A stretch of DNA of 64,000 nt from Jiella soli (GCF_020615385.1 NZ_JAJAVB010000016.1:173332-237331); one strand, 5' to 3'. Positions 35,196 to 44,665 are shown, counted from the first letter of the stretch. Made by a program: numbers and translations. Notes: a model not told the origin generated them from the sequence alone.

Positions 35196-37037
35196 CTAGG
35201 ACTTGGCCTTCACATAGCGGCCCGGCGCATCCTCGATCGGCTTCAGCTTTCCGCCGCCGGGCTGCCGTGCCTCCACCTGTTCGCCCGAGAGTGGCGCGAT
35301 CCACTCCTGCCAGTGCGGCCACCAGGAGCCCGCCGTCTCCTTGGCGGCCAGAAGCCAGTCCTCGAAGCTGGCGACTTCCTTCGGCGCGGGGCCGGTCCAG
35401 AACTGGTACTTCTTCTTGCCCGGTGGATTGACGACGCCGGCGATATGGCCGGAGCCGGTGAGGACGTAGGTCACGTTCGAGCCGAAGGCCCGGCAGCCGG
35501 TGAACACGCTGCGGGCTGGCGCGATGTGATCTTCCTTGGTTGCGAGGTTGTAGATCGGGATCGTCACCTTGGAGAGGTCGAGCTTGACGCCGCCGATCTC
35601 CATCCGGCCGCACGACAGCCGGTTTTCGAGATAGCAGTTGCGCAGGTAGAAGAGGTGGTTCGCCTTCGGCATCCGCGTGGAATCGGCGTTCCAGTAGAGA
35701 AGGTCGAAGGGCAGCGGCTCCTTGCCCTTCAGATAGTTGTTGACGAAATAGGGCCAGATCAGATCGCCGGACCGCAGAAGGTTGAAGGCCGTCGCCATCT
35801 GCGAGCCGTCGAGATAGCCTCTGGCCTCCATCGATTCCTCGAGCGACTTGAGTTGGGCCTCGTCCACGAAGACCTTCAGATCGCCGGCATGGGTGAAGTC
35901 GATCTGGGTGGTCAGGAAGGTCGTCGAACTGATGCGCTCGTCGCCGCGCTGCTTCAGATAGGCGAGCGAGGCGCCGAGCAGCGTACCGCCGACGCAGTAG
36001 CCGACGGCGTTGACCTCCCGCTCGCCCGTCGCCGTCTCGACCGTGTCGAGGCCGAAGACGATGCCCTCCTCGATATAGTCCTTCCAGTCCTTGGCGGCCT
36101 GCTTCTCCGTCGGGTTCACCCAGGAGACGACGAAGACGGTGTGGCCCTGCGCGACGAGCCAGCCGATCAGGGACTTCTCCGGATTGAGGTCGAGGATGTA
36201 GAACTTGTTGATCCAGGGCGGCACGATCATCAGCGGCCGCTTGAACACGGTCTCGGTCTGCGGCGCGTACTGGATGATCTGGCAGACGTCGTTCTCGGCG
36301 ATCACCTTGCCGGGGCTGACGGCCATGTCGCGGCCGACCTCGTATTTGGAATAGTCGGCCTGCCGCAGTCGCAGGTTTCCGCCGCCGGCGGCCATGTCCT
36401 CGGCGAACATCTTCATTCCGCGCACGAGGTTCTCGCCATTGGAGGCGATCGTCTCCCGGTAGAGTTCGGGGTTGGTCAGCACGAAGTTGGACGGCGCGAC
36501 GGCGTTCGACAGCTGCTTGACGTAGAAGGCCGCCTTGTGGCGCGTGTGCTCGTCGAGCCCCTCGGTGCGGGTGACGAGGTCGTCGGCCCATTGTGAGGTC
36601 AGGAGATAGGTCTGCTTGATGAAGTCGAAGAAGAGATTCGAGTTCCAGCCTTCGTCGGCAAAGCGCCTGTCGCCCTTGGCGGGCTCGATCGGGGAGGGGG
36701 GATTGTCTCCCGCCAGCCGTCGGATCGAGTTGTTCCAGACGGTCAGGTAGCCGGCGAAGAGGCTGGTCTGCGCCTCCATCGCACGGGCGGGGTCGGTCAG
36801 CCAGTATTCCGACACGCGCGACAGCGTCTGGACCAGTTCGGCCATCGGGATCGGGCTGGAATCGACCGGCTCGCCCTTCTCGCGCGGAGCGACCCAGGCC
36901 GCGGCGGCCTTGCCGATCTGCTCGAGCATCCTCGCCATGTTGAGGGTGAAGGCCTCCGGGTCCTTGACGACGAACTCCTCGCCCGGCTGCCCCGTCTTCG
37001 CTCCACCGGGAGCGCTCCGTCCTTCCTCGGCGGCCAT
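35196..37037 (-). CDS. phaC: Class I poly(3-hydroxyalkanoate) synthase
   Basis: 613 residues from the ATG at 37037, chosen because GGGAGG lies 7 nt upstream; in-frame ATGs at 37052 and 37100 are alternatives that add a short basic tail. It polymerises 3-hydroxyacyl-CoA (typically 3-hydroxybutyryl-CoA) on storage granules. An N-terminal PhaC domain precedes the alpha/beta hydrolase core with catalytic Cys348 (GYCVGG lipase-like box), Asp503 (TKEDHIAP) and His531 (GSGHIAG). The length fits class I, with no PhaE or PhaR needed. phaA and phaB are not in the window. It is divergent from the following lipoprotein gene. Confidence 0.95.
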   Translation of the reverse strand: MAAEEGRSAPGGAKTGQPGEEFVVKDPEAFTLNMARMLEQIGKAAAAWVAPREKGEPVDSSPIPMAELVQTLSRVSEYWLTDPARAMEAQTSLFAGYLTVWNNSIRRLAGDNPPSPIEPAKGDRRFADEGWNSNLFFDFIKQTYLLTSQWADDLVTRTEGLDEHTRHKAAFYVKQLSNAVAPSNFVLTNPELYRETIASNGENLVRGMKMFAEDMAAGGGNLRLRQADYSKYEVGRDMAVSPGKVIAENDVCQIIQYAPQTETVFKRPLMIVPPWINKFYILDLNPEKSLIGWLVAQGHTVFVVSWVNPTEKQAAKDWKDYIEEGIVFGLDTVETATGEREVNAVGYCVGGTLLGASLAYLKQRGDERISSTTFLTTQIDFTHAGDLKVFVDEAQLKSLEESMEARGYLDGSQMATAFNLLRSGDLIWPYFVNNYLKGKEPLPFDLLYWNADSTRMPKANHLFYLRNCYLENRLSCGRMEIGGVKLDLSKVTIPIYNLATKEDHIAPARSVFTGCRAFGSNVTYVLTGSGHIAGVVNPPGKKKYQFWTGPAPKEVASFEDWLLAAKETAGSWWPHWQEWIAPLSGEQVEARQPGGGKLKPIEDAPGRYVKAKS

Positions 37038-37179
37038 GCTCGATCCTCCCATTTTCGACCGCTTGGCGGGCGCCGGTTTCGGCTTTACCACTCGATCCAT
37101 GCAGTCTTCGTTGGCGACACGCCGCGAATCCGACCAGAAGCGGACGTAATCGCTTTTGTAAATGCCGCAGGTGTAGGAT

Positions 37180-37677
37180 ATGACACACGGCGCTCATTCA
37201 AAAAGGCCCTTCGGCATGTTCGCGCCCAAGCTGATCCGATCGCTCGCATTCGTCGCCGTCCTGCTGCCGGTCGGCGCCTGCCAGTCGATCTTTCCGGATT
37301 CGGAGGATCCGTCGCTGGCGCTGCTGCAGGCCGCGCCGACGCCACCCGGCGGCTCCGGCCAGCGGCTCGACGAGAACGGCTATCCCCTGCTCGGCGCGAC
37401 GCCTCGGGCAGCGACGACGCAGCTGAGGGACGACGAGGTGAAGGCCGAGCAGGCGCGCCTGTCGGCCGCCGCAGCAAATCTCGGCCAGTCGACGGCCGGC
37501 ATGAACTCGTCGAGTTATGATGCAGAGATCCGGCGCCTCCAGAACGTGCGCAAGGACCAGGCCGCCGAACTCGACAAGGCGCTCGCCGCCCGGCCGAAGC
37601 CCGCCGAGCCGGCGAAGAAGAAGGCGCCGGTGACGAGCCCCGAAGAGGTGCTCCGCCAGATCGAAGCCGGGCAGTAG
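37180..37677 (+). CDS. Putative lipoprotein
   Basis: 165 residues from the ATG at 37180 (AGG-rich site upstream); an ATG at 37216 gives a shorter signal. The hydrophobic core SLAFVAVLLPVGAC ends in a lipobox cysteine, so the protein is predicted to be lipid anchored. The mature part is ~130 residues, Ala/Gln/Lys-rich, mostly helical (VKAEQARLSAAAANLGQ and AEIRRLQNVRKDQAAEL), with a PKPAEPAKKKAP linker. Unknown function. It precedes the aminotransferase gene by 83 nt and may share its transcript. Confidence 0.72.
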   Translation: MTHGAHSKRPFGMFAPKLIRSLAFVAVLLPVGACQSIFPDSEDPSLALLQAAPTPPGGSGQRLDENGYPLLGATPRAATTQLRDDEVKAEQARLSAAAANLGQSTAGMNSSSYDAEIRRLQNVRKDQAAELDKALAARPKPAEPAKKKAPVTSPEEVLRQIEAGQ

Positions 37678-37760
37678 CCTTCGCCCGGCCCGAACGGAAG
37701 ACGAATACGGTTCGATCCCCCCATTTGTCCGGCATTCGCGCCGGCGGGACAGAAGAGACG

Positions 37761-38978
37761 ATGGAAGAGTTCCACAAGGTTCGCAGACTGCCGCCCTACG
37801 TCTTCGAGGAGGTCAACCGCCTCAAGGCCAGTGCCCGGGCGGGGGGCGCCGACATCATCGATCTCGGCATGGGCAATCCGGATCTGCCGACGCCGAAATT
37901 CGTGGTCGACAAGATGTGCGAGGTCATCCGCGACCCGCGCACGCACCGCTATTCCGCCTCCAAGGGGATCGCCGGGCTTCGCCGTGCCCAGGCAGGTTAC
38001 TACGCGCGCCGCTTCGGGGTGAAGCTCGATCCGAACACCCAAATCGTCGCGACGCTCGGCTCCAAGGAAGGCTTCGCCAATATGGCGCAGGCCATCACGG
38101 CGCCCGGCGACGTCGTGCTCTGCCCGAACCCGACCTATCCGATCCACGCCTTCGGCTTCCTGATGGCCGGCGGAACGATCCGCGCCATTCCCGCCAAGCC
38201 CGACGCCGACTTCATGGCGGCGATCGATCGAGCGGTGCGGCACTCGATTCCCAAGCCGATCGCCATCATCCTCAATTACCCGTCGAACCCTACCGCCTAC
38301 GAGGCGGATCTCGACTTCTACCGCGAGATGGTCGCCTTCGCCCGGCGCCACGAGATCATCCTCCTGTCGGATCTCGCCTATGCCGAGATCTATTTCGACG
38401 GCGCGCCGCCGCCGTCGATCCTTCAGGTCGAGGGGGCGATGGACATCGCCGTCGAGTTCACCTCGATGTCGAAGACCTTCTCCATGCCCGGCTGGCGGAT
38501 CGGTTTCGCCGTCGGCAACGAGCGGCTGCTGGCCGCGCTCGCCCGGGTGAAGTCCTATCTCGACTACGGCGCCTTCACGCCGATCCAGGTCGCGGCGACC
38601 GCAGCGCTGAACGCCGGCGACGAGGCGGTGGAGGAGGTGCGGGCGATCTATCGCCGCCGCCGCGACGTCCTCGTGGAAACCTTCGCGCGGGCCGGCTGGC
38701 ACGTGCCGCCGCCGTCCTCGACCATGTTTGCCTGGGCGCCGATCCCGCCGCAGTACCGCCATCTCGGCTCGCTGGAATTCTCCAAGCTCCTGATCGGCGA
38801 GGCCGACGTCGCGGTGGCGCCCGGCATCGGCTTTGGCGAGCATGGCGACGACCATGTCCGCATCGCCCTCGTCGAGAACGAGCATCGAATCCGCCAGGCC
38901 GCCCGCAACATCCGCCGCTTCCTTGCCAGCGACGCCGAAGACGGGCAGAAGGTCGTCTCTCTAAGGGCGCGGTCGTAA
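37761..38978 (+). CDS. PLP-dependent aminotransferase, AlaC-like (alanine/glutamate transaminase)
   Basis: 405 residues from the ATG at 37761 (MEEFHKVRRLPPYVF start, typical of AlaC/YfdZ-like class I aminotransferases). The internal aldimine lysine is Lys238 (SMSKTFSMPGWR). Other marks are DLGMGNPDLPTP, YSASKGIAGLR, NYPSNPTA and DLAYAEIYF. The family makes alanine from pyruvate and glutamate; related enzymes act on LL-diaminopimelate or methionine/aspartate-family keto acids. Placement directly before hom may reflect a role near the aspartate pathway, as seen in other Hyphomicrobiales, so the exact substrate is uncertain. Confidence 0.88.
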   Translation: MEEFHKVRRLPPYVFEEVNRLKASARAGGADIIDLGMGNPDLPTPKFVVDKMCEVIRDPRTHRYSASKGIAGLRRAQAGYYARRFGVKLDPNTQIVATLGSKEGFANMAQAITAPGDVVLCPNPTYPIHAFGFLMAGGTIRAIPAKPDADFMAAIDRAVRHSIPKPIAIILNYPSNPTAYEADLDFYREMVAFARRHEIILLSDLAYAEIYFDGAPPPSILQVEGAMDIAVEFTSMSKTFSMPGWRIGFAVGNERLLAALARVKSYLDYGAFTPIQVAATAALNAGDEAVEEVRAIYRRRRDVLVETFARAGWHVPPPSSTMFAWAPIPPQYRHLGSLEFSKLLIGEADVAVAPGIGFGEHGDDHVRIALVENEHRIRQAARNIRRFLASDAEDGQKVVSLRARS

Positions 38979-39019
38979 GGGCCGCTCCCGGATTTCATGT
39001 CCGAGACGATGGAAGTGCC

Positions 39020-40324
39020 ATGGACAGTCAATTGCGGCTCGGCGTTGCCGGGCTCGGAACCGTGGGGGCAAGCCTCGGCCGACTGATCGAGATGAAGGCC
39101 GACACGCTGGCGATGCGCGTCGGCCGGCCGATCGCGATCACCGCGGTCTGTGCGCGCGATCGTTCGCGCAGCCGCGGCTTCGATCTGTCCGGCGCTGAAT
39201 GGTTCGACGATCCGGTGGAGCTTGCGCGCAGCGCCGAGATCGACGTCTTTGTCGAGCTGATCGGCGGAGCGGAGGGGTCGGCCCGCGAGGCCGTCGAGGC
39301 GGCGCTGAAGCGCGGCATTCCCGTCGTCACCGCCAACAAGGCGCTGCTTGCCCATCACGGCGTGGCGCTCGCCAAGATGGCGGCGAAGAAGGACACCGAG
39401 ATCCTGTTCGAGGCCGCTGTCGCCGGCGGCATCCCGATCATCAAGACCATGCGCGAAGCGCTGTCGGGCAACGACGTTTCGCGCGTCTACGGCATTCTCA
39501 ACGGCACCTGCAATTACATGCTGACGCGCATGGAGAAGGAGGGCATCGCCTTCGACGCCTGTCTCGCCGACGCCCAGCGCCTCGGCTATGCCGAAGCCGA
39601 CCCGACCTTCGACATCGGCGGCTTCGACGCGGCACACAAGCTGGCGATCCTGACGGCGCTCGCCTTCGGCTGCGAGATCGACCTGTCCAGCATCTTCATC
39701 GAGGGCATTTCGGCCGTCTCCAACGAAGATATCGAAGCCGCGGCCGAACTTGGCTATCGGATCAAGCTTTTGGCGGTCGCGCTGAAGACCGACACAGGCA
39801 TCGAGCAGCGCGTCCATCCCGCCATGATCCCGGCAAGCTCGGCGCTCGCTCAGGTCGACGGCGTCACCAATGCGGTCGCCGTCGACAGCGATCTCCTCGG
39901 CTCGATCCTCCTCGCCGGTCCCGGGGCCGGGGGAGAAGCCACCGCATCTGCGGTCCTGTCCGACATCATGGACGTTGCCGGCGGCGTGCTGCCGCCGACG
40001 CTCGGCCTGCCGCCGGCGCGGCTCGCTCCCTACAAGCGGGCGCGGATGCGCGCGCATGAAGGCGGCTACTACATTCGCCTGTCGGTCTACGACCGGGTCG
40101 GGGCATTCGCGTCGATCGCCCGGCGCATGGCCGAGAACCAGATCTCGCTGGAATCGATCGTCCAGCGAAAGCGCGGCAATGGCGACGATGCCGGCACGGC
40201 GCCGGTCATCCTCGTCACACACGAGACGACCGAGGCGGCCGTGCGCAAGGCGCTCGAACTCGTCTCCAAGGACGGCCATCTGAAGGACGAACCGCGGATG
40301 ATCCGCATCGAGGCGCTGGATTGA
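39020..40324 (+). CDS. hom: Homoserine dehydrogenase
   Basis: 434 residues from the ATG at 39020. An NAD(P)-binding domain (GVAGLGTVGASL at 8-19) is followed by the catalytic domain with VVTANKALLAHHG, GILNGTCNYMLTRM and EADPTFDIGGFDAAHKL, and a C-terminal ACT domain (~345-434) for allosteric control, usually by threonine. It reduces aspartate semialdehyde to homoserine for threonine and methionine. It follows the aminotransferase by 41 nt and probably shares a transcript with it; glpX follows after 227 nt. Confidence 0.96.
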   Translation: MDSQLRLGVAGLGTVGASLGRLIEMKADTLAMRVGRPIAITAVCARDRSRSRGFDLSGAEWFDDPVELARSAEIDVFVELIGGAEGSAREAVEAALKRGIPVVTANKALLAHHGVALAKMAAKKDTEILFEAAVAGGIPIIKTMREALSGNDVSRVYGILNGTCNYMLTRMEKEGIAFDACLADAQRLGYAEADPTFDIGGFDAAHKLAILTALAFGCEIDLSSIFIEGISAVSNEDIEAAAELGYRIKLLAVALKTDTGIEQRVHPAMIPASSALAQVDGVTNAVAVDSDLLGSILLAGPGAGGEATASAVLSDIMDVAGGVLPPTLGLPPARLAPYKRARMRAHEGGYYIRLSVYDRVGAFASIARRMAENQISLESIVQRKRGNGDDAGTAPVILVTHETTEAAVRKALELVSKDGHLKDEPRMIRIEALD

Positions 40325-40551
40325 GGCAGCCGGTCGCGGCCTCGTGCGGCGTTTGCCTTCGCTCGCTCGGCGGCGCGGAGGGCGTTGCGCGGGGCGCTGC
40401 ACGAATTGCGTGGGAGTGAAAGCCGCTGCGCGGGAGTACCGGGCGGAGGCGCCGTGAAGCCGCCGACATGGCGGGTTCACGGACAGACGGCATATGAGGC
40501 GCAGGATCGCGGCTCGCCCTTCGGCGCGGCCGGGCGAGTGAGGGAACGGAC

Positions 40552-41529
40552 ATGAGCGAGAACGCGGCGGAAAGCGGATCGCTGGATCGGGTGCTGACTC
40601 TCGAACTGGCGCGGGTCACGGAGCAGGCGGCGATCGCGGCCGCAAGGCTGCGCGGACGCGGCGACGAGAAGGCTGCCGACCAGGCGGCGGTCGACGCCAT
40701 GCGGTCGGCGCTCAACGGCCTGACGATCGACGGCGTCATCGTCATCGGCGAGGGCGAGCGCGACGAGGCGCCGATGCTCTATATCGGCGAGCGCGTCGGC
40801 AGGGGCCACGGTCCGCAGGTCGACATCGCGCTCGATCCTTTGGAAGGCACCACGGTCTGCGCCAAGAACCTGCCCAACTCGCTGGCGGTGGTCGCAATGG
40901 CGGAACGCGGCAGCCTCCTCAATGCGCCGGACGTCTACATGGAGAAGATCGCGGTGGGGCCGGGCTATCCGCCGGGGATCGTCGATCTCAACCGCTCGGC
41001 CGAGGAAAATCTCCAGGCGCTCGCCGAGGCGAAAGGCGTGCCGGTGGCGGCGATCACTGCCTGCATCCTCGACCGGCCGCGCCACGCCCAGCTGATCGAG
41101 CAGGTGCGGGCGGCCGGCGCGGCGATCCGTCTGATCGGGGACGGCGACGTTGCCGGCGTCATCCATACGACCGATCCGGAGGAGACCGGCATCGACATCT
41201 ATATGGGCATCGGCGGCGCGCCCGAGGGCGTCCTCGCCGCGGCAGCGCTGCGCTGCACCGGCGGCCAGATGCAGGCGCGCCTGCAGCTCAACACACATGA
41301 GAAGCGCGCCCGGGCTGAGCGCATGGGCGTCGACGATCCCGGCCGGATCTATTCGGCCGAGGAGATGGCATCCGGCAACGTGATGTTCGCCGCGACCGGT
41401 GTCACCGACGGCAATCTCCTGGACGGCGTCCGCTTCTACAAGGACCGGATCACCACGCACACTCTGGTCATGCGGTCATACTCGCGGACCATCCGCGAGG
41501 TGCGGGCGCATCACCACGGACCGATTTAA
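40552..41529 (+). CDS. glpX: Fructose-1,6-bisphosphatase class II
   Basis: 325 residues of the GlpX family. The metal/phosphate motif DPLEGTT is at 95-101, with GEGERDEAPMLY before it and GIGGAPEGVLAAAALRC later. It hydrolyses fructose-1,6-bisphosphate (and often sedoheptulose-1,7-bisphosphate) in gluconeogenesis. The hom-glpX-recJ order is common in Hyphomicrobiales. Its TAA at 41527-41529 overlaps the stop codon of the convergent AT-rich gene (41526-41528), so the foreign-looking gene begins exactly at the glpX end. Confidence 0.95.
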   Translation: MSENAAESGSLDRVLTLELARVTEQAAIAAARLRGRGDEKAADQAAVDAMRSALNGLTIDGVIVIGEGERDEAPMLYIGERVGRGHGPQVDIALDPLEGTTVCAKNLPNSLAVVAMAERGSLLNAPDVYMEKIAVGPGYPPGIVDLNRSAEENLQALAEAKGVPVAAITACILDRPRHAQLIEQVRAAGAAIRLIGDGDVAGVIHTTDPEETGIDIYMGIGGAPEGVLAAAALRCTGGQMQARLQLNTHEKRARAERMGVDDPGRIYSAEEMASGNVMFAATGVTDGNLLDGVRFYKDRITTHTLVMRSYSRTIREVRAHHHGPI

Positions 41530-42245
41530 AACGGTATTTCATCATCCAATTCGAAATTGTGACTACGGGTGGGTGAGGCTTTAGGTCCTTCGATCGCTAA
41601 TGGCTGAGGCGGGGCACCGAGACGCTCGCGCTCTGCATCCTCCAACTCTTTGTCAGCATTTATCAATTTCAAAATATTCTCGTAAGCTTGTCTATACTGA
41701 GCCGTAAAAGCTGTTGCATTGACAGCAACGAGACCGATGCTCCCTATTATCGCCAAAGATTTTACGATATTGAACCTATTCATGTGGAGCTCGGTTCGTA
41801 AGCTCTCCAGCATTTTGAGAAGCTTTTCCTTCTTCTTATCAGGAAGATCAGACTCCACAATCGAAGTGCGAAGCGAAGATATCTCTCGTTCAATAAAATT
41901 TCTGGTGCGGCTGGCTAGTCGGACCGAATTTTCAAGAGAGACGTCATCTTCCGACTCGAGCATTATCTGAGAAGAAAGAGAAATTGCTTTTAGACGAAAT
42001 GCGTTATATTCATCGATAAAATCCCGATCAGTGCTCAAACTAAGATCAAGGCTGGCATAACGGGCTGCTCCTTCGACAATCGCGATATATTCTGCCCTTG
42101 CCTCATCATCGTAGCTGCCATTCTGCGACTGTGAAATCAATTCGCCCAGACTTGCGCGACATTTGCGCTCTATGGCAGCAAATTTCTTTCTCTTATTTTC
42201 TGGCAAGTCTGCGTAGTCATTGTCAGTTAGCAGATAGTTGCTCAT
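41526..42245 (-). CDS. AT-rich orphan: coiled-coil/membrane-segment protein with SSB-like C-terminal tip
   Basis: 239 residues from the ATG at 42245 (AGGA 8 nt upstream). No recognised family. Residues ~14-160 are charged and helical with probable coiled coils, 161-182 are hydrophobic (VKSLAIIGSIGLVAVNATAF), and the rest is a flexible tail. The last residues, ELDDEIPF, match the acidic C-terminal tip of bacterial single-stranded-DNA-binding protein (DDDIPF type), which docks RecJ, RecQ, PriA and others. Composition is foreign: 42001-42060 has 24 G/C of 60, against 49 of 60 in glpX at 41221-41280. It sits between glpX and recJ, sharing stop-codon bases with glpX. Likely acquired; function unknown. 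Confidence 0.85.
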   Translation of the reverse strand: MSNYLLTDNDYADLPENKRKKFAAIERKCRASLGELISQSQNGSYDDEARAEYIAIVEGAARYASLDLSLSTDRDFIDEYNAFRLKAISLSSQIMLESEDDVSLENSVRLASRTRNFIEREISSLRTSIVESDLPDKKKEKLLKMLESLRTELHMNRFNIVKSLAIIGSIGLVAVNATAFTAQYRQAYENILKLINADKELEDAERERLGAPPQPLAIEGPKASPTRSHNFELDDEIPF

Positions 42246-42442
42246 GCGTGATTCCTGATGGCGTGGTTCAGTGGGTGGCACGGCTTCGACTTGCAATACT
42301 CGCTCAGATGGATGGCCACACCCTTATTAAATCACTGGGCGGTCGTTGAAGATAGCTTGAGACGTCAGCAAGCAGAAACATGAGTGCGGGATGCAGGCTA
42401 ATCTTGCAGGGTGGTCCCTAAGACGGCACAAGGCTCGACACT

Positions 42443-44236
42443 ATGACGTCTTCTATACGCAGCTTTCTCGGAGTGGACCGCTCGATCTCCGGCCGGCGCT
42501 GGACGAGCGCTCTCGATCAGCGAATGGAGGCGGCCGCGCTCGCCATGGCGCAGAAGCTCGGCCTGCCGGACATCGTCGCGCGGGTACTCGCCGCGCGCGG
42601 CATCGGCGAGGCGGATGCCGGCTCCTTCCTGGAGCCGCGGCTGCGCGACCTGATGCCCGATCCCTCCAGCCTCACCGACATGGACGCGGCCGCCGCGCGG
42701 ATCGCCGACGCGATCGATCGGCGCGAACAGGTCGCGATCTTCGGCGACTACGACGTCGACGGGGCCGCCTCGTCGGCGCTTCTGTGGCGCTATCTCAGCC
42801 ATTTCGGCATCAAGGCCACCATCCGGATCCCCGACCGGATCACCGAAGGCTACGGCCCGAACCCGCCGGCCATGCGCGCGCTCGTCGAAGAGGGCGCGAC
42901 GCTCATCGTGACGGTCGACTGCGGAACCGGCAGTTTCGAGGCGATCGCCGAAGCGCGGAGCGCGGGCGCCGACGTCGTCGTCCTCGACCATCACCAGACC
43001 GGGCCGGCGCTGCCGGAAGCCTCGGCCGTGGTCAATCCGAACCGGCAGGACGATCTCTCCGGCCTCGGCCATCTCTGTGCCGCCGGCGTCGTCTTCATGA
43101 CGCTGGTCGCCACCTCGCGGGTCCTGCGCGCGCGCGGCCGCGCCTCTGCGGCAATGCCCGACATCCTCGGCCTCATCGACCTTGTCGCACTGGCGACCGT
43201 CTGCGACGTCGTCCCGCTGAAGGCGCTGAACCGTGCCTTTGTCGTGCAGGGGCTGAAGATCATGCGCGAGCAGCGCAATCACGGGCTCGCCGCTCTCGCC
43301 CGCGTCGCCCGACTCGCGGGCCCGGTCGAAAGCCACCATCTCGGCTTCCTGATCGGCCCGAGGATCAACGCCGGCGGCCGGATCGGCGACGCCTGGCTCG
43401 GCAGCCATCTCCTCTGTCTCGACGATGCGGAAGCGGCGCAGGAGCTCGCCGAAAGGTTGCACGGCCTGAACGAGGAGCGGCAGGCCATGGAGCAGGTGAT
43501 GCTGGCCACGGCCGAGGCCGAGGTCGTCGCGGAAATCGGGGCAGGGCCGGGGCCGGCCGTCCTGGTGACGGGCTCGGACGACTGGCATCCCGGCATCGTG
43601 GGCCTGATCGCCGCACGGCTGAAGGAGCGCCACCGGCGGCCGGCCTTCGCGATCGCGTTCGACGGGAGCGATCGTGGCACAGGATCGGGCCGGTCGATCC
43701 CGGGGATCGATCTCGGCCGCCTTGTTCGCCAAGCCGTGTCGGAGGGAATCCTCGAGAAGGGCGGCGGCCATGCCATGGCAGCAGGTGTGACGATCCGTCG
43801 CACCCATTTGGGGGCATTCCGGCAGTTTCTGGAAACCGAATCCCGCGCAGGGATCGATGCGCTGCGTTCGGCCGAATCACTCCGGCTCGACGGGGCGGTC
43901 AGCGGCAGCGGCCTTACCCTGTCCCTTTATGAGACGCTGTCCAAGGCCGGTCCCTTCGGCGCCGGGCATGAGACCCCGCTACTGGCGCTCCCGCGCCAGC
44001 GCGTCGCGGACGCGGGGGTCGTCGGCAAGGGCCATGTCCGCGCCACCTTGAAAGGTGCCGAGGGCCGGACGGTCCGTGCCATCGCCTTCAAGGCTGCGGA
44101 TGGAGAGATGGGGCAGAGGCTGTTGCGGGGACGTGACGACGTCTTGCACGTGGCCGGTACCGTGTCGCTCGACCGGTTTCGCGGTCAGGAATCGATCGGC
44201 TTTCGGATCGTCGATGTTGCCGAGGCCTTCGACTGA
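42443..44236 (+). CDS. recJ: Single-stranded-DNA-specific exonuclease
   Basis: 597 residues. A DHH phosphoesterase domain carries DYDVDG at 102-107 (metal ligands) and DHH at 182-184, followed by the DHHA1 domain with GGGHAMAAG near 440 and a C-terminal OB-like region. It degrades 5' single-stranded ends in recombination and mismatch repair; known RecJ proteins are stimulated by binding the C-terminal tip of SSB. It is divergent from the AT-rich gene whose product carries such a tip, with 197 nt between the starts. Length is normal. Confidence 0.95.
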   Translation: MTSSIRSFLGVDRSISGRRWTSALDQRMEAAALAMAQKLGLPDIVARVLAARGIGEADAGSFLEPRLRDLMPDPSSLTDMDAAAARIADAIDRREQVAIFGDYDVDGAASSALLWRYLSHFGIKATIRIPDRITEGYGPNPPAMRALVEEGATLIVTVDCGTGSFEAIAEARSAGADVVVLDHHQTGPALPEASAVVNPNRQDDLSGLGHLCAAGVVFMTLVATSRVLRARGRASAAMPDILGLIDLVALATVCDVVPLKALNRAFVVQGLKIMREQRNHGLAALARVARLAGPVESHHLGFLIGPRINAGGRIGDAWLGSHLLCLDDAEAAQELAERLHGLNEERQAMEQVMLATAEAEVVAEIGAGPGPAVLVTGSDDWHPGIVGLIAARLKERHRRPAFAIAFDGSDRGTGSGRSIPGIDLGRLVRQAVSEGILEKGGGHAMAAGVTIRRTHLGAFRQFLETESRAGIDALRSAESLRLDGAVSGSGLTLSLYETLSKAGPFGAGHETPLLALPRQRVADAGVVGKGHVRATLKGAEGRTVRAIAFKAADGEMGQRLLRGRDDVLHVAGTVSLDRFRGQESIGFRIVDVAEAFD

Positions 44237-44293
44237 CCCCGCAACATTGCGCGACCGGCCGCAGTCGATCGCGACCGGCTTCGGGGCAAAGGC

Positions 44294-44665
44294 TTACTTG
44301 GCGGTCTCGACCGGGCTCGGATTGAGCGTGATGAGCAGAGCGTCGATCGCCCGGCGCGTCTCGGCCGGCAATGCCTTGAGATTGCGCAGCACGCGCAGGT
44401 CCGCCTTCGACAGGGTCGGGTAGGATTCGAAGGAGGGCATCTCCTCGAAGAACCAGGTGATGTCCCGCCCGAGCGTGTCGGAGATCTCACGCAGGCGCCC
44501 GGCGGACACTCGGTTCATGCCCTTTTCGTACTTCTGAACCTGTTGGAACGTGATGCCGAGGGCGTCGGCGAGTTTCTCCTGGGACATACCGCTCTCCAGA
44601 CGCGCGATGCGAATCCGGGCGGCGATCTGACGATCGATATCCGAGGCGGCTTTTGTACTCGACAT
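44294..44665 (-). CDS. XRE-family helix-turn-helix regulator
   Basis: 123 residues. A cro/C1-type HTH at ~17-70 (ARIRIARLESGMSQEKLADALG, then TFQQVQKYEKGMNR) is followed by a ~50-residue helical tail. This layout is common in rhizobial single-gene regulators similar to the SinR/HipB fold, and the target is unknown. It faces recJ tail to tail. A possible promoter on its strand is TTGACA (44705-44710) and TCAAGA (44682-44687) spaced by 17 nt. Start at the ATG 44665; the ribosome binding site is weak. Confidence 0.85.
   Translation of the reverse strand: MSSTKAASDIDRQIAARIRIARLESGMSQEKLADALGITFQQVQKYEKGMNRVSAGRLREISDTLGRDITWFFEEMPSFESYPTLSKADLRVLRNLKALPAETRRAIDALLITLNPSPVETAK

Noticed and set aside
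41526-42440. AT-rich region as a prophage or integrative element
   Set aside because: There is only one gene, with no integrase, transposase, tRNA target or flanking direct repeat visible. Acquisition is likely but the vehicle is not seen.
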